Below are positions 1 to 9,268 of a stretch of 64,000 bases of DNA, one piece after another. Source of the stretch: Roseateles_B sp051857535. GTDB taxonomy: Bacteria > Pseudomonadota > Gammaproteobacteria > Burkholderiales > Burkholderiaceae_C. The notes under the pieces are model-generated. The model had not been told where the DNA came from. It did not search any database and worked only from the letters and a program-made list of their open reading frames with translations. The stretch is from assembly GCF_051857535.1 (NCBI RefSeq), contig NZ_JBPZGY010000003.1, positions 465,296-529,295 on the forward strand, read 5' to 3'. The stretch's first letter is position 1, and every line of letters begins with the position of its first letter. Position numbers and translations under genes: made by a program.

Positions 1-96
1 TGTATTGATTGTACGTACTTCCGACGTCTCCCCAAGCCCGACTGGGGTACTCGGACTTGCCGCGCCAGCAGGCTGGCAGGGGTGCGAGAAGGCATG

Positions 97-120
97 AAAA
101 AAGGAGGCCGCAGCCTCCTT
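97..120 (-). terminator. Rho-independent terminator
   Basis: An 8-bp perfect stem (aaggaggc / gcctcctt, positions 101-120) is followed on the minus strand by a run of T (the A run at 97-102). It lies about 20 bases past the stop of the leftward gene ending at 141 and fits as its terminator. Confidence 0.85.
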
Positions 121-140
121 TGCATTCGGGTGAGGGGCGC

Positions 141-683
141 TCAGTTGCTGGTGGTCGTGCCCGGCGTGATGCCGATGCCGGTTCCCGGCTGCTGCGCGGC
201 AGCGCCATTGGCCACGAAGGCGCGTTGCTCGGCGTGCTGGCAGCTGTCCACCATGCGCTGGCCGGCCTTGGCGTTCATCAGCATGGACTTGGACGGGATC
301 TGCAACCACACCACGCCAGCGTGCTTGTCTTCCAGACGCACGGCGCCAGTGGTGGTGGGCTCGGGCGTCATGTTGTAGACCATCTTGCCGAACTGCAGGC
401 GGAAGCGGCCTGGCTTGTCCGGGTGGGGGGTGACGTGGACTTGCTGGTTGAACTCGCACTGAGCATCGCCAGCATGCACGCGCGGCGCCACGGCCAATTG
501 CTCGTCGGTGAGCGTGGCCTCCTCCGGCGGAGGCAGGGGTGCCACCGCAGTCTGAGGCTTCAGCTTGGCTGCCAGGCGATTCTTGGGCGCAGGCGGTGTT
601 TCCTTGGCGGCAGCCAGGGCTTGGCCGGCGATCAGCAGCATGCTGGCGCAAAGAGCGAGGTGAGCGGTGCGAAGGTATTGCAT
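141..683 (-). CDS. Hypothetical exported protein
   Basis: This 180-residue protein of unknown function starts with a clear signal peptide (MQYLRTAHLALCASMLLIAG, cleavage near AQALA-A). I chose the ATG at 683 because AGGA lies just upstream and the signal peptide then starts at residue 1; a longer in-frame start at 728 would bury it. The mature part begins with a Pro/Lys-rich linker, then a small domain with two cysteines (near AQCEFNQ and DSCQHAE) that could form one disulfide in the periplasm. A strong terminator follows, so it looks monocistronic. I do not recognise a characterised family. Confidence 0.75.
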   Translation of the reverse strand: MQYLRTAHLALCASMLLIAGQALAAAKETPPAPKNRLAAKLKPQTAVAPLPPPEEATLTDEQLAVAPRVHAGDAQCEFNQQVHVTPHPDKPGRFRLQFGKMVYNMTPEPTTTGAVRLEDKHAGVVWLQIPSKSMLMNAKAGQRMVDSCQHAEQRAFVANGAAAQQPGTGIGITPGTTTSN

Positions 684-874
684 GAGAAATCCTGTGCAGA
701 TGCTTGATTGTGCAAGCAAATGTGCCATTTGTGGGTACTTTGGCGTGCCCTGGTGACGACCGGTGCAAGCATGCGCCCGGTCAGGGGGGGCTGTCTATGC
801 CAGAAATCCCTTCATCTGCAATAAAACGTGAAGGCAAAAGCCGGGCCGGGCGACTCGATGGCGGCCAGGGGAGT

Positions 875-1870
<996 letters not shown>

Positions 1871-1902
1871 GGGCGGGATTCGTGAAGCTGTGGCGGAAAA
1901 GA

Positions 1903-1931
1903 AAAAGGGCCGGCACGGGTGCCGACCCTTC
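1903..1931 (-). terminator. Terminator after mdh
   Basis: On the minus strand AAGGGTCGGCA and TGCCGGCCCTT form an 11-bp stem with one G-T pair and a 4-nt loop, followed by TTTTTC. It sits between the mdh stop (1979) and the CoA-ester lyase start (1870). Confidence 0.75.
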
Positions 1932-1978
1932 ACCGTATCACGAACGGCAGCTCGTGATGCTGGCTGGCCTTGCGGCGA

Positions 1979-2965
1979 TCACAGCAGGTGCTTGACGCCG
2001 TTCTGCTCTTCCAGCAGCTCGTTCAGGGTCTTGTTGATGCACTCTTGCGAGAAGGCATCGATCTCCAGGCCCTCGACGATCTTGTACTCGCCACCTTCGC
2101 AGGTGACGGGGTAGCCGAACATCACCTCGGCGGGGATGCCGTATTCGCCCTTGGACGGGATGCCCATGGTGACCCACTTGCCATTGGTGCCCAGGGCCCA
2201 GTCGCGCATGTGGTCGATGGCGGCGTTGGCAGCCGAGGCGGCCGAGGACAGGCCGCGAGCGGCAATGATGGCGGCGCCGCGCTTGCCGACGGTCGGCAGG
2301 AACACTTCACGGTTCCACTGCTCGTCGTTGATCATGGCCTTGACCGACTGGCCGCCGATGGTGGCGTAGCGGTAGTCGGCGTACATCGTGGGCGAGTGGT
2401 TGCCCCACACGGCCAGCTTTTCGATGTCGGCCACGGCCTTGCCGGTCTTGGCGGCGATCTGCGAGGCGGCGCGGTTGTGATCCAGGCGCAGCATGGCGGT
2501 GAAGTTCTTGGCCGGCAGGTCCGGGGCCGACTTCATCGCGATGTAGGCATTGGTGTTGGCGGGGTTGCCCACGACCAGCACGCGGACGTTGCGCGAGGCC
2601 ACGGCATTGAGGGCCTTGCCCTGCACCGTGAAGATCTGGGCGTTGGCGGCCAGCAGATCCGAGCGCTCCATGCCGGGGCCGCGGGGACGGGCGCCGACCA
2701 GCAGGGCGTAGTCGGTGTCCTTGAAGGCGGTCATCGGGTCGCTGTGGGCCTCGATGCCGGCCAGCAGCGGGAAGGCGCAGTCTTCCAGCTCCATGATCAC
2801 GCCCTTCAGTGCGTTCTGGGCCTTCTCGTCGGGGATCTCCAGCAGTTGCAGGATGACGGGCTGGTCCTTGCCCAGCATTTCGCCGGAGGCGATGCGGAAC
2901 AGCAGGGCGTAGCCGATCTGGCCTGCGGCGCCGGTGACGGCAACGCGAACGGGTTTCTTGCTCAT
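1979..2965 (-). CDS. mdh: Malate dehydrogenase (NAD-dependent)
   Basis: This enzyme interconverts malate and oxaloacetate in the citric acid cycle. The 328-residue length matches the proteobacterial cytosolic type. The N-terminal Rossmann signature VTGAAGQIGYALLF is at residues 8-21, followed by RPRGPGMERSDLL, GNPANTNA, the catalytic-loop LDHNRA and the proton-relay histidine in VWGNHSPTMY. The ATG at 2965 is preceded by GGAG (ggagacctccATG), so a longer reading frame to 3082 is rejected. It is divergent from the GntR-type gene across about 300 bases that hold a strong inverted repeat, which suggests shared control with the sdh-gltA block. Confidence 0.97.
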   Translation of the reverse strand: MSKKPVRVAVTGAAGQIGYALLFRIASGEMLGKDQPVILQLLEIPDEKAQNALKGVIMELEDCAFPLLAGIEAHSDPMTAFKDTDYALLVGARPRGPGMERSDLLAANAQIFTVQGKALNAVASRNVRVLVVGNPANTNAYIAMKSAPDLPAKNFTAMLRLDHNRAASQIAAKTGKAVADIEKLAVWGNHSPTMYADYRYATIGGQSVKAMINDEQWNREVFLPTVGKRGAAIIAARGLSSAASAANAAIDHMRDWALGTNGKWVTMGIPSKGEYGIPAEVMFGYPVTCEGGEYKIVEGLEIDAFSQECINKTLNELLEEQNGVKHLL

Positions 2966-3270
2966 GGAGGTCTCCGAAAAGGATGAAAAAGCTGTTCGTG
3001 GCGCCACTGGTTGCGGTGCACGGCGGTCATCCTGTAACGAGCGAGACCGAAGGGCGGGCAGGCGGCAGCGCGGAGGCCGCAAGTGTAGGCCAGAGTCCGG
3101 GCGTTTCCCCTATTGACCCATGCAGACGCTCCCACTTGCAGCCGCTCGGGCGAGATTATGCGCAGTCCTTTGCACAAAACTGACTGTCTTATGTCTTATA
3201 GAAGACATTTTTGAGAGGATTTGTGGATTCCTCTCGACGCCGCGGGGTGGCCTGTGCTCGAATCCCGCCC
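2966..3270. promoter_or_regulatory. Divergent mdh / gntR control region
   Basis: This 305-base gap separates the divergent mdh and GntR-family genes. On the minus strand a plausible mdh promoter is TCAGTT (3178-3183), a 17-base spacer, then CATAAT (3155-3160). The palindrome at 3191-3208 lies just upstream of that -35 element and 63 bases before the regulator's start. I see no gene in the gap. The promoter assignment is inference from consensus similarity. Confidence 0.45.
3191..3208. promoter_or_regulatory. Inverted-repeat operator candidate for the GntR regulator
   Basis: ATGTCTTATAGAAGACAT is a perfect inverted repeat with 7-bp arms around ATAG. A further half-site-like TGTCTT lies directly upstream, at 3185-3190. 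Length and symmetry suit a GntR-family dimer. Its place between mdh and the GntR gene suggests autoregulation and control of mdh. Which protein binds is inferred. Confidence 0.6.
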
Positions 3271-4074
3271 ATGCCGAATCCACCTGCAGTCCCGAGCACG
3301 CCTGGCCTTGAGCTCCAGCGCGGGGATGCTGCGTCCGGATCGGCGGGTGGGCAGGCCTCGCCCGCCTTCTCTCCGCTGTATCGCCAGATCAAGGGGCTGA
3401 TCATTCAGCGCTTGCAGGCCGGCGCCTGGAAGGCCGGCGAGGCCATCCCCAGCGAGATGGACCTTGCGGCCAGCTTCGGGGTGAGCCAGGGCACGGTCCG
3501 TAAGGCTATTGACGAACTTGCCGCCGAGAATCTGCTCGTTCGCCGCCAGGGCAAGGGCACTTTTGTCGCCACGCATGCGGAGCAGAAGCAGCAGTACCGC
3601 TTCCTGCGCCTGATGCCTGACGAAGAGCAGGATCCCGGCCTCGGGCGCCAGCTGCTGGACTGCCGCCGGCAGCGTGCGCCGGCCTGGATCGCCCGCCAGC
3701 TGCAGATGCGTGCGGGCGACGCCATGGTCGAGGTGCGCCGCCTGCTGCACAGCAAGGGCCGTCCGGTGGTGCTGGATGACATCTGGCTGCCAGGCAGCCT
3801 GTTCAAGGGTTTGACGACCGAGCTGCTGAACCAGCATCGCGGTCCTTTCTATGGCTTGTTCGAGTCCGAGTTCGGGGTGCAGATGATCCGTGCCCAGGAG
3901 AAGATCCGTGCCGTGGCGGCCGATGCCGAGGTCGCCGCGCTGCTGCAGGTCGAGGTTGGCGCGCCGCTGCTGAGTGTGGAGCGGCTGTCCTTCACCTATG
4001 GCGACCGCCCGGTGGAACTTCGGCGCGGCCTTTACAACACTTCCACGCACTTTTATCGCAACGATCTGAATTGA
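3271..4074 (+). CDS. GntR/HutC-family transcriptional regulator
   Basis: A 267-residue regulator with an N-terminal winged helix (SPLYRQIKGLIIQ, then PSEMDLAASFGVSQGTVRKA and LLVRRQGKGTFVA) and a C-terminal UTRA ligand domain (about residues 110-260, ending VELRRGLYNTSTHFYRNDL). The start at 3271 (MPNPPAVPS) gives a short, Pro-rich, probably disordered leader; an in-frame ATG at 3211 would reach into the region next to the palindrome. It lies directly upstream of sdhC in the same direction and divergent from mdh. That position, known for GntR regulators in other Burkholderiales, suggests it tunes citric-cycle expression to a carboxylate. The ligand is unknown. Confidence 0.9.
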   Translation: MPNPPAVPSTPGLELQRGDAASGSAGGQASPAFSPLYRQIKGLIIQRLQAGAWKAGEAIPSEMDLAASFGVSQGTVRKAIDELAAENLLVRRQGKGTFVATHAEQKQQYRFLRLMPDEEQDPGLGRQLLDCRRQRAPAWIARQLQMRAGDAMVEVRRLLHSKGRPVVLDDIWLPGSLFKGLTTELLNQHRGPFYGLFESEFGVQMIRAQEKIRAVAADAEVAALLQVEVGAPLLSVERLSFTYGDRPVELRRGLYNTSTHFYRNDLN

Positions 4075-4175
4075 CCCTCTGAAAGAAAGAGGTTCGCTGC
4101 AGTGAAAGGCAAGGCCTGACCCTGTTGCGTTGCAATAAAATCCTCAGGTTTCACATTGATTACCAAAGGTCGGGT

Positions 4176-4616
4176 ATGACAGATACAACCAAACAGACCA
4201 CCAAGCTGCGACCGGTCTTCCGCAACATCCACGTGACGGAGATCGTGTCCTATCGGCTGCCTCCGGCAGGCATCGTCTCGATCCTGCATCGCATCAGCGG
4301 CCTGCTGATGTTCCTGCTGCTGCCCTTCGTGATCTGGATGCTGGACACCAGCCTGAGCACCGAGATTTCCTTCGATGTGTTCAAGAACGCCTTCGTGGCC
4401 GGCCTGGGTCCCATCCCCGGCGTGCTGGTCAAGCTGGTCGCGCTGGCACTCATCTGGGGCTATCTGCATCACTTCATCGCCGGTGTGCGCCACCTGTGGA
4501 TGGACGCGACCCACAGCGTCAGCAAGGAGCAGGGCCATTCCAGCGCCGTGCTGACCCTGGCCCTGTCCGTGCTGCTGACCCTGGCCCTGGGTGCCAAGCT
4601 CTTTGGCCTGTACTGA
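4176..4616 (+). CDS. sdhC: Succinate dehydrogenase cytochrome b556 subunit
   Basis: This 146-residue membrane anchor of complex II carries haem b and part of the ubiquinone site. The signature HVTEIVSYRLPPAGIVSILH with the following RISG motif is at residues 19-42. Three hydrophobic helices follow, with the haem-ligand histidine region WGYLHHFIAGVRHLWMD in the second. The start at 4176 gives MTDTTKQTT; upstream in-frame codons belong to the leader. It is the first gene of sdhCDAB, 28 bases before sdhD, and about 100 bases after the GntR gene, so the operon promoter probably lies in 4075-4175. Confidence 0.95.
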   Translation: MTDTTKQTTKLRPVFRNIHVTEIVSYRLPPAGIVSILHRISGLLMFLLLPFVIWMLDTSLSTEISFDVFKNAFVAGLGPIPGVLVKLVALALIWGYLHHFIAGVRHLWMDATHSVSKEQGHSSAVLTLALSVLLTLALGAKLFGLY

Positions 4617-4644
4617 TCGGCCGACCTAGATTGAGGTGCAAAGA

Positions 4645-5007
4645 ATGAGTACTTACGGAACCAAGCGCATCGTCAGCGGTGCGCACTATGGCCTGCGCGA
4701 CTGGCTGGCCCAGCGCGTGACGGCCGTGCTGATGGCCCTGTTCACCATCGTGCTGCTGGCCCAGATCCTGTTCACCAAGCAGCCTCTGGGCTATGAGCTG
4801 TGGTCGGGCATCTTCTCCCAGCAGTGGATGAAGTTCGTGACCTTCGCGACCATCATCGCCCTGGCGTACCACGCCTGGGTCGGTGTTCGCGACATCTGGA
4901 TGGACTACGTGAAGCCGGTCGGCCTGCGCCTGGCGCTGCACGTGTTCACCCTGGTCTGGTTGGTGGGTTGCGCGGGTTGGGCGATCCAAGTCCTCTGGAG
5001 GCTGTAA
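4645..5007 (+). CDS. sdhD: Succinate dehydrogenase hydrophobic membrane anchor subunit
   Basis: A 120-residue second membrane anchor with three predicted helices. The family mark GAHYGLRDWLAQRVTAVLM is near residues 12-30, and the region FATIIALAYHAWVGVRDIWMDY holds the conserved His and the Asp-Tyr near the quinone site. I chose ATG 4645, with GAGG about 8 bases upstream; a GTG at 4636 would add three residues. It is 3 bases from sdhA, which indicates translational coupling. Confidence 0.93.
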   Translation: MSTYGTKRIVSGAHYGLRDWLAQRVTAVLMALFTIVLLAQILFTKQPLGYELWSGIFSQQWMKFVTFATIIALAYHAWVGVRDIWMDYVKPVGLRLALHVFTLVWLVGCAGWAIQVLWRL

Positions 5008-5010
5008 AAA

Positions 5011-6786
5011 ATGCAAGTTGGAAGCTCGCTCGCAAAGCGCAAGTTCGATGTGGTGATCGTGGGTGCCGGTGGTTCCGGCATGCGCGCCTCGCTGCAACTC
5101 TCCCTGGCCGGCCTGAACGTGGCCGTGCTGTCCAAGGTCTTCCCGACCCGCTCGCACACCGTGGCCGCCCAGGGCGGCATCGGTGCCTCGCTGGGCAATA
5201 TGTCGGAAGACAACTGGCACTACCACTTCTTCGACACCGTCAAGGGCTCGGACTGGCTGGGTGACCAGGACGCCATCGAGTTCATGTGCCGCGAGGCCCC
5301 GAAGGTCGTGTACGAACTCGAACACTTCGGCATGCCCTTCGACCGCAACGCCGACGGCACCATCTACCAGCGCCCCTTCGGCGGCCACACGGCCAACTAC
5401 GGCGAGAAGCCCGTGCAGCGCGCCTGCGCCGCGGCCGACCGCACCGGCCACGCCCTGCTGCATACGCTGTACCAGCAGAACGTCAAGGCCAAGACGCAGT
5501 TCTTCGTGGAATGGATGGCGCTGGACGTCATCCGTGACGCCGAGGGCGACGTCGTCGGCGTGACCGCGCTGGAGATGGAAACCGGCGAAGTCCACATCCT
5601 GCAGGCCAAGACCGTGCTGATGGCCACCGGCGGTGCCGGCCGCATCTATGCGGCTTCCACCAATGCCTTCATCAACACCGGTGACGGCCTGGGCATGGCG
5701 GCACGCGCCGGCATCCCGCTGGAAGACATGGAGTTCTGGCAGTTCCACCCCACCGGCGTGGCCGGCGCGGGCGTGCTGCTGACCGAAGGCTGCCGTGGCG
5801 AGGGTGCCATCCTGCGCAACGCCAATGGCGAGCGCTTCATGGAACGCTACGCCCCGACCCTGAAGGACCTGGCCCCGCGTGACTTCGTGTCCCGCTCCAT
5901 GGACCAGGAAATCAAGGAAGGCCGTGGCTGCGGTCCCAACAAGGACTACGTGCTGCTGGACATGACCCACCTGGGCGCCGAGACGATCATGAAGCGTCTG
6001 CCCTCGGTGTTCGAGATCGGCCACAACTTCGCCAACGTCGACATCACCAAGGAACCGATCCCCGTGGTGCCGACCATCCACTACCAGATGGGTGGCATCC
6101 CCACCAACATCAACGGTCAGGTGGTCGTGCCCAAGAACGGCAACCCGAACGAGGTCATCAACGGCCTGTACGCGGTGGGCGAGTGCTCCTGCGTGTCGGT
6201 GCATGGCGCCAACCGCCTGGGCACCAACTCGCTGCTGGACCTGGTGGTGTTCGGCCGCGCGGCCGGCAAGCACATCGTCGAGTTCAACCTCAAGAACCGC
6301 GAGCACAAGCCCCTGCCCAAGGATGCCGCCGACCAGACCCTGGCCCGCCTGGCGCGCCTGGAGTCGGCTTCCAATGGCGAATACGCTCAGGACGTCGCCA
6401 ATGACATCCGCTCGACCATGCAGAAGCACGCCGGCGTGTTCCGCACCCAGGCCGTGATGGACGAAGGCGTCAAGAAGATCCTGGAAGTCGCCGAGCGCGT
6501 GAAGCACATCGGCCTGAAGGACAAGTCCAAGGTCTTCAACACCGCCCGTGTCGAGGCCCTGGAAGTCGAGAACCTGATCGAGGCCGCCAAGGCCACGATG
6601 ACCTCGGCCGCCGCCCGTCCGGAGTCCCGTGGCGCCCATGCTCACGACGACTTCCCCAACCGCGACGACGCGAACTGGATGAAGCACACCCTGTGGTACT
6701 CCGAAGGCAACCGCCTGGACTACAAGCCGGTCAAGCTGACCCCGCTGACCGTGGAATCCGTGCCGCCCAAGGTGCGTACCTTCTGA
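5011..6786 (+). CDS. sdhA: Succinate dehydrogenase flavoprotein subunit
   Basis: The 591-residue catalytic subunit oxidises succinate to fumarate with covalent FAD. The dinucleotide-binding motif VVIVGAGGSGMRASL is at about residues 14-28 and the FAD-linking His49 lies in TRSHTVAAQGG. The substrate-site motif HPTG is in WQFHPTGVAGAG, and the catalytic Arg region is TEGCRGEGAILRN. The C terminus (WMKHTLWYSEGN, then LTPLTVESVPPKVRTF) is typical. The gene sits between sdhD and sdhB with gaps of 3 and 10 bases. Flavinylation would be assisted by the sdhE product encoded just downstream. Confidence 0.98.
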   Translation: MQVGSSLAKRKFDVVIVGAGGSGMRASLQLSLAGLNVAVLSKVFPTRSHTVAAQGGIGASLGNMSEDNWHYHFFDTVKGSDWLGDQDAIEFMCREAPKVVYELEHFGMPFDRNADGTIYQRPFGGHTANYGEKPVQRACAAADRTGHALLHTLYQQNVKAKTQFFVEWMALDVIRDAEGDVVGVTALEMETGEVHILQAKTVLMATGGAGRIYAASTNAFINTGDGLGMAARAGIPLEDMEFWQFHPTGVAGAGVLLTEGCRGEGAILRNANGERFMERYAPTLKDLAPRDFVSRSMDQEIKEGRGCGPNKDYVLLDMTHLGAETIMKRLPSVFEIGHNFANVDITKEPIPVVPTIHYQMGGIPTNINGQVVVPKNGNPNEVINGLYAVGECSCVSVHGANRLGTNSLLDLVVFGRAAGKHIVEFNLKNREHKPLPKDAADQTLARLARLESASNGEYAQDVANDIRSTMQKHAGVFRTQAVMDEGVKKILEVAERVKHIGLKDKSKVFNTARVEALEVENLIEAAKATMTSAAARPESRGAHAHDDFPNRDDANWMKHTLWYSEGNRLDYKPVKLTPLTVESVPPKVRTF

Positions 6787-6796
6787 GGACTGAGAC

Positions 6797-7504
6797 ATGA
6801 GCCAAAAACGTACCTTCCAGATCTACCGCTACGACCCGGACAAGGACGCCAAGCCCTACATGCAGACCCTCGAGATCGAGCTCGAGGGCAATGAGCGCAT
6901 GCTGCTGGACGCGCTGATCAAGCTCAAGGCCGTGGACCCCACGCTGAGCTTCCGCCGCTCCTGCCGCGAGGGCGTCTGCGGTTCCGATGCCATGAACATC
7001 AATGGCAAGAACGGCCTGGCCTGCCTGACGAACATGCGCTCGCTGCCGCAGGTGGTGGTGCTCAAGCCGCTGCCGGGCCTGCCCGTCGTGCGCGACCTGA
7101 TCGTGGACATGACGCAGTTCTTCAAGCAGTACCACTCCATCAAGCCCTACCTGGTGAACGACACGCCGCTGCCCGACAAGGAGCGCCTGCAGTCGCCGGT
7201 GGAGCGTGAGGAGCTGGACGGCCTGTACGAGTGCATCCTGTGCGCCAGCTGCTCCACGAGCTGCCCCAGCTTCTGGTGGAACCCCGACAAGTTCGTGGGC
7301 CCCGCCGGTCTGCTGCAGGCCTACCGCTTCATCGCGGACAGCCGTGACCAGGCCACCGCGGAGCGCCTCGACAACCTCGAGGACCCGTACCGCCTGTTCC
7401 GCTGCCACACCATCATGAACTGCGTGGACGTCTGCCCCAAGGGGCTGAACCCCACCAAGGCCATCGGCAAGATCAAGGAACTGATGGTGCGTCGCGCCGT
7501 CTGA
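6797..7504 (+). CDS. sdhB: Succinate dehydrogenase iron-sulfur subunit
   Basis: This 235-residue subunit passes electrons from FAD to quinone. The [2Fe-2S] ligands lie in SCREGVCGSDAMNINGKNG and the following LAC. The [4Fe-4S] motif is CILCASCSTSCP. The [3Fe-4S] motif lies in CHTIMNCVDVCPKGLNP, followed by a C-terminal AIGKIKELM. The order of cluster motifs and the length match the family. It is the last structural gene of the complex II operon. Confidence 0.98.
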   Translation: MSQKRTFQIYRYDPDKDAKPYMQTLEIELEGNERMLLDALIKLKAVDPTLSFRRSCREGVCGSDAMNINGKNGLACLTNMRSLPQVVVLKPLPGLPVVRDLIVDMTQFFKQYHSIKPYLVNDTPLPDKERLQSPVEREELDGLYECILCASCSTSCPSFWWNPDKFVGPAGLLQAYRFIADSRDQATAERLDNLEDPYRLFRCHTIMNCVDVCPKGLNPTKAIGKIKELMVRRAV

Positions 7505-7546
7505 TGACCCGATCCGCCTTCGGATTCTTTGCAAAGGCCCCCATTC

Positions 7547-7825
7547 GTGACTACCTTGACCGATGCCCTCATTGACGAGAGAGCACTCTCCAAACTGAAG
7601 TGGCGCTGCCGCCGCGGCCTGCTGGAGAATGACCTCTTCATTGAGCGGTTCTTCAAGCGCTACGAATCCAGCCTGACTGAGCGTCAGGCCGAAGGCCTGC
7701 GCCAGCTGATGGACCTGTCGGACAACGATCTGATGGACCTGCTGCTGGTACGCAAGGAGCCCGAGGGCGAACAGGCCACGCCCGAATTCCTGGAGGTCCT
7801 GGGCATGCTCAGGACCCCCCTCTGA
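7547..7825 (+). CDS. sdhE: FAD assembly factor SdhE
   Basis: This small cytosolic protein promotes covalent attachment of FAD to SdhA. The family hallmark RGxxE appears as RRGLLENDLFIERF. I prefer the GTG at 7547 (MTTLTDALIDERALS, 92 residues) because AAAGG lies about 9 bases upstream and the length then fits the family; a TTG at 7529 would add six residues. It lies 42 bases after sdhB and before gltA, the order seen in many betaproteobacteria. Confidence 0.9.
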   Translation: MTTLTDALIDERALSKLKWRCRRGLLENDLFIERFFKRYESSLTERQAEGLRQLMDLSDNDLMDLLLVRKEPEGEQATPEFLEVLGMLRTPL

Positions 7826-7875
7826 TCTGTCACCGCCCCTGACCTGTTTTTCCAAGAAGTCACAAGGAACGCCCC

Positions 7876-9186
7876 ATGACACCGTCTGACGTCAAAGCCA
7901 CCCTGTCGTTCTCCGACGGCAGCCCCAGCATGGACCTGCCCATCTACAAGGGCTCCGTGGGTCCCGATGTGATCGACATCCGCAAGCTCTACGGCCAGAC
8001 GGGCAAGTTCACCTACGACCCGGGCTTCCTGTCGACCGCCTCCTGCAACTCGACCATCACCTACATCGATGGCGACAAGGGCGAGCTGCTGTACCGCGGC
8101 TACCCCATCGAGCAGCTGGCCGTGAACTGCGACTACCTCGAGACCTGCTACCTGCTGCTGAACGGCGAGCTGCCCAACGCCGACCAGAAGGCCGAGTTCG
8201 AGAACCGCGTGATGCACCACACGATGGTCAACGAGCAGATGCAGTTCTTCCTGCGCGGCTTCCGTCGTGATGCGCACCCGATGGCCGTGATGACCGGCCT
8301 GGTGGGCGCGATGTCGGCCTTCTATCACGACAGCACCGACATCAATAACCCCGAACATCGCGAGATCGCGGCCATCCGCCTGATCGCCAAGATGCCGACG
8401 CTGGTGGCCATGGCCTACAAGTACACCATCGGCCAGCCCTACATCTACCCGAAGAACGATCTCTCGTACGCCGGCAACTTCATGCGCATGATGTTCGCCA
8501 CGCCCTGCGAGGAGTACAAGCCCAATGACGTGCTGGTGCGCGCCATGGACCGCATCTTCACGTTGCATGCCGACCACGAGCAGAACGCCTCGACCTCGAC
8601 CGTGCGCCTGTGCGGTTCCTCCGGCACCAACCCCTTCGCAGCCATCGCCGCGGGCGTGGCCTGCCTGTGGGGCCCGGCTCACGGTGGCGCCAACGAGGCC
8701 TGCCTGAACATGCTCAACGACATCCAGCAGATGGGTGGCGTGGCCAAGATCGGCGAGTTCATCAAGCAGGTCAAGGACAAGAGCAGCAACGTCAAGCTGA
8801 TGGGCTTCGGCCACCGGGTCTACAAGAACTACGACCCGCGCGCCAAGCTGATGCGCGAGACCTGCCACGAAGTCCTGGGCGAGCTGGGCCTGCACAACGA
8901 CCCGCTGTTCAAGCTGGCCATGGAGCTGGAGAAGATTGCGCTGGAAGACGAATACTTCGTCGCCCGCAAGCTCTACCCGAACGTGGACTTCTACTCCGGC
9001 ATCGTGCAGCGTGCCATCGGCATCCCCGTGCCGCTGTTCACCGCCATCTTCGCGCTGGCTCGCACCGTGGGCTGGATCGCCCAGCTGAACGAGATGATCG
9101 CTGACCCCGAGTACAAGATCGGCCGTCCGCGCCAGCTCTTCGTGGGCGCGACGCCCCGCAACGTGAAGCCCATCGCCGAGCGTTGA
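7876..9186 (+). CDS. gltA: Citrate synthase (type II)
   Basis: This 436-residue enzyme condenses acetyl-CoA and oxaloacetate into citrate. The catalytic histidines are in TLHADHEQNASTSTV and in GPAHGGANEACLNML, with the active-site Asp in ALEDEYFVARKLYPNVD. GFGHRVYKNYDPRAKLM is the classical substrate-binding stretch. Length and N-terminal beta domain match hexameric, NADH-sensitive type II enzymes. It follows sdhE by 50 bases and is closed by a strong terminator, so it is probably the last gene of the sdh transcript. Confidence 0.98.
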   Translation: MTPSDVKATLSFSDGSPSMDLPIYKGSVGPDVIDIRKLYGQTGKFTYDPGFLSTASCNSTITYIDGDKGELLYRGYPIEQLAVNCDYLETCYLLLNGELPNADQKAEFENRVMHHTMVNEQMQFFLRGFRRDAHPMAVMTGLVGAMSAFYHDSTDINNPEHREIAAIRLIAKMPTLVAMAYKYTIGQPYIYPKNDLSYAGNFMRMMFATPCEEYKPNDVLVRAMDRIFTLHADHEQNASTSTVRLCGSSGTNPFAAIAAGVACLWGPAHGGANEACLNMLNDIQQMGGVAKIGEFIKQVKDKSSNVKLMGFGHRVYKNYDPRAKLMRETCHEVLGELGLHNDPLFKLAMELEKIALEDEYFVARKLYPNVDFYSGIVQRAIGIPVPLFTAIFALARTVGWIAQLNEMIADPEYKIGRPRQLFVGATPRNVKPIAER

Positions 9187-9231
9187 TCCTTCCCCTGTGG
9201 CCGGCTTGCGTCGGCCTGGGTGAAGACCAGG

Positions 9232-9268
9232 AAGCCCCGTTGCAGGCATGCACGGGGCTTTGCTTTTT
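9232..9268 (+). terminator. Terminator after gltA
   Basis: AAGCCCCGT (9232-9240) and ACGGGGCTT (9252-9260) form a 9-bp stem with an 11-base loop, followed by tgctttttgg. It starts 46 bases after the gltA stop. Confidence 0.88.

Noticed and set aside
4075..4175. Defined sigma-70 promoter for sdhC
   Set aside because: A TAAAAT-like -10 is present near 4135 but no acceptable -35 at the right spacing, so no promoter feature was called.
4519..6798. Long leftward open frame opposite sdhC-sdhA
   Set aside because: It is antisense to clearly identified sdh genes, has a Val/Gly/His-rich shadow composition and no recognisable domain.
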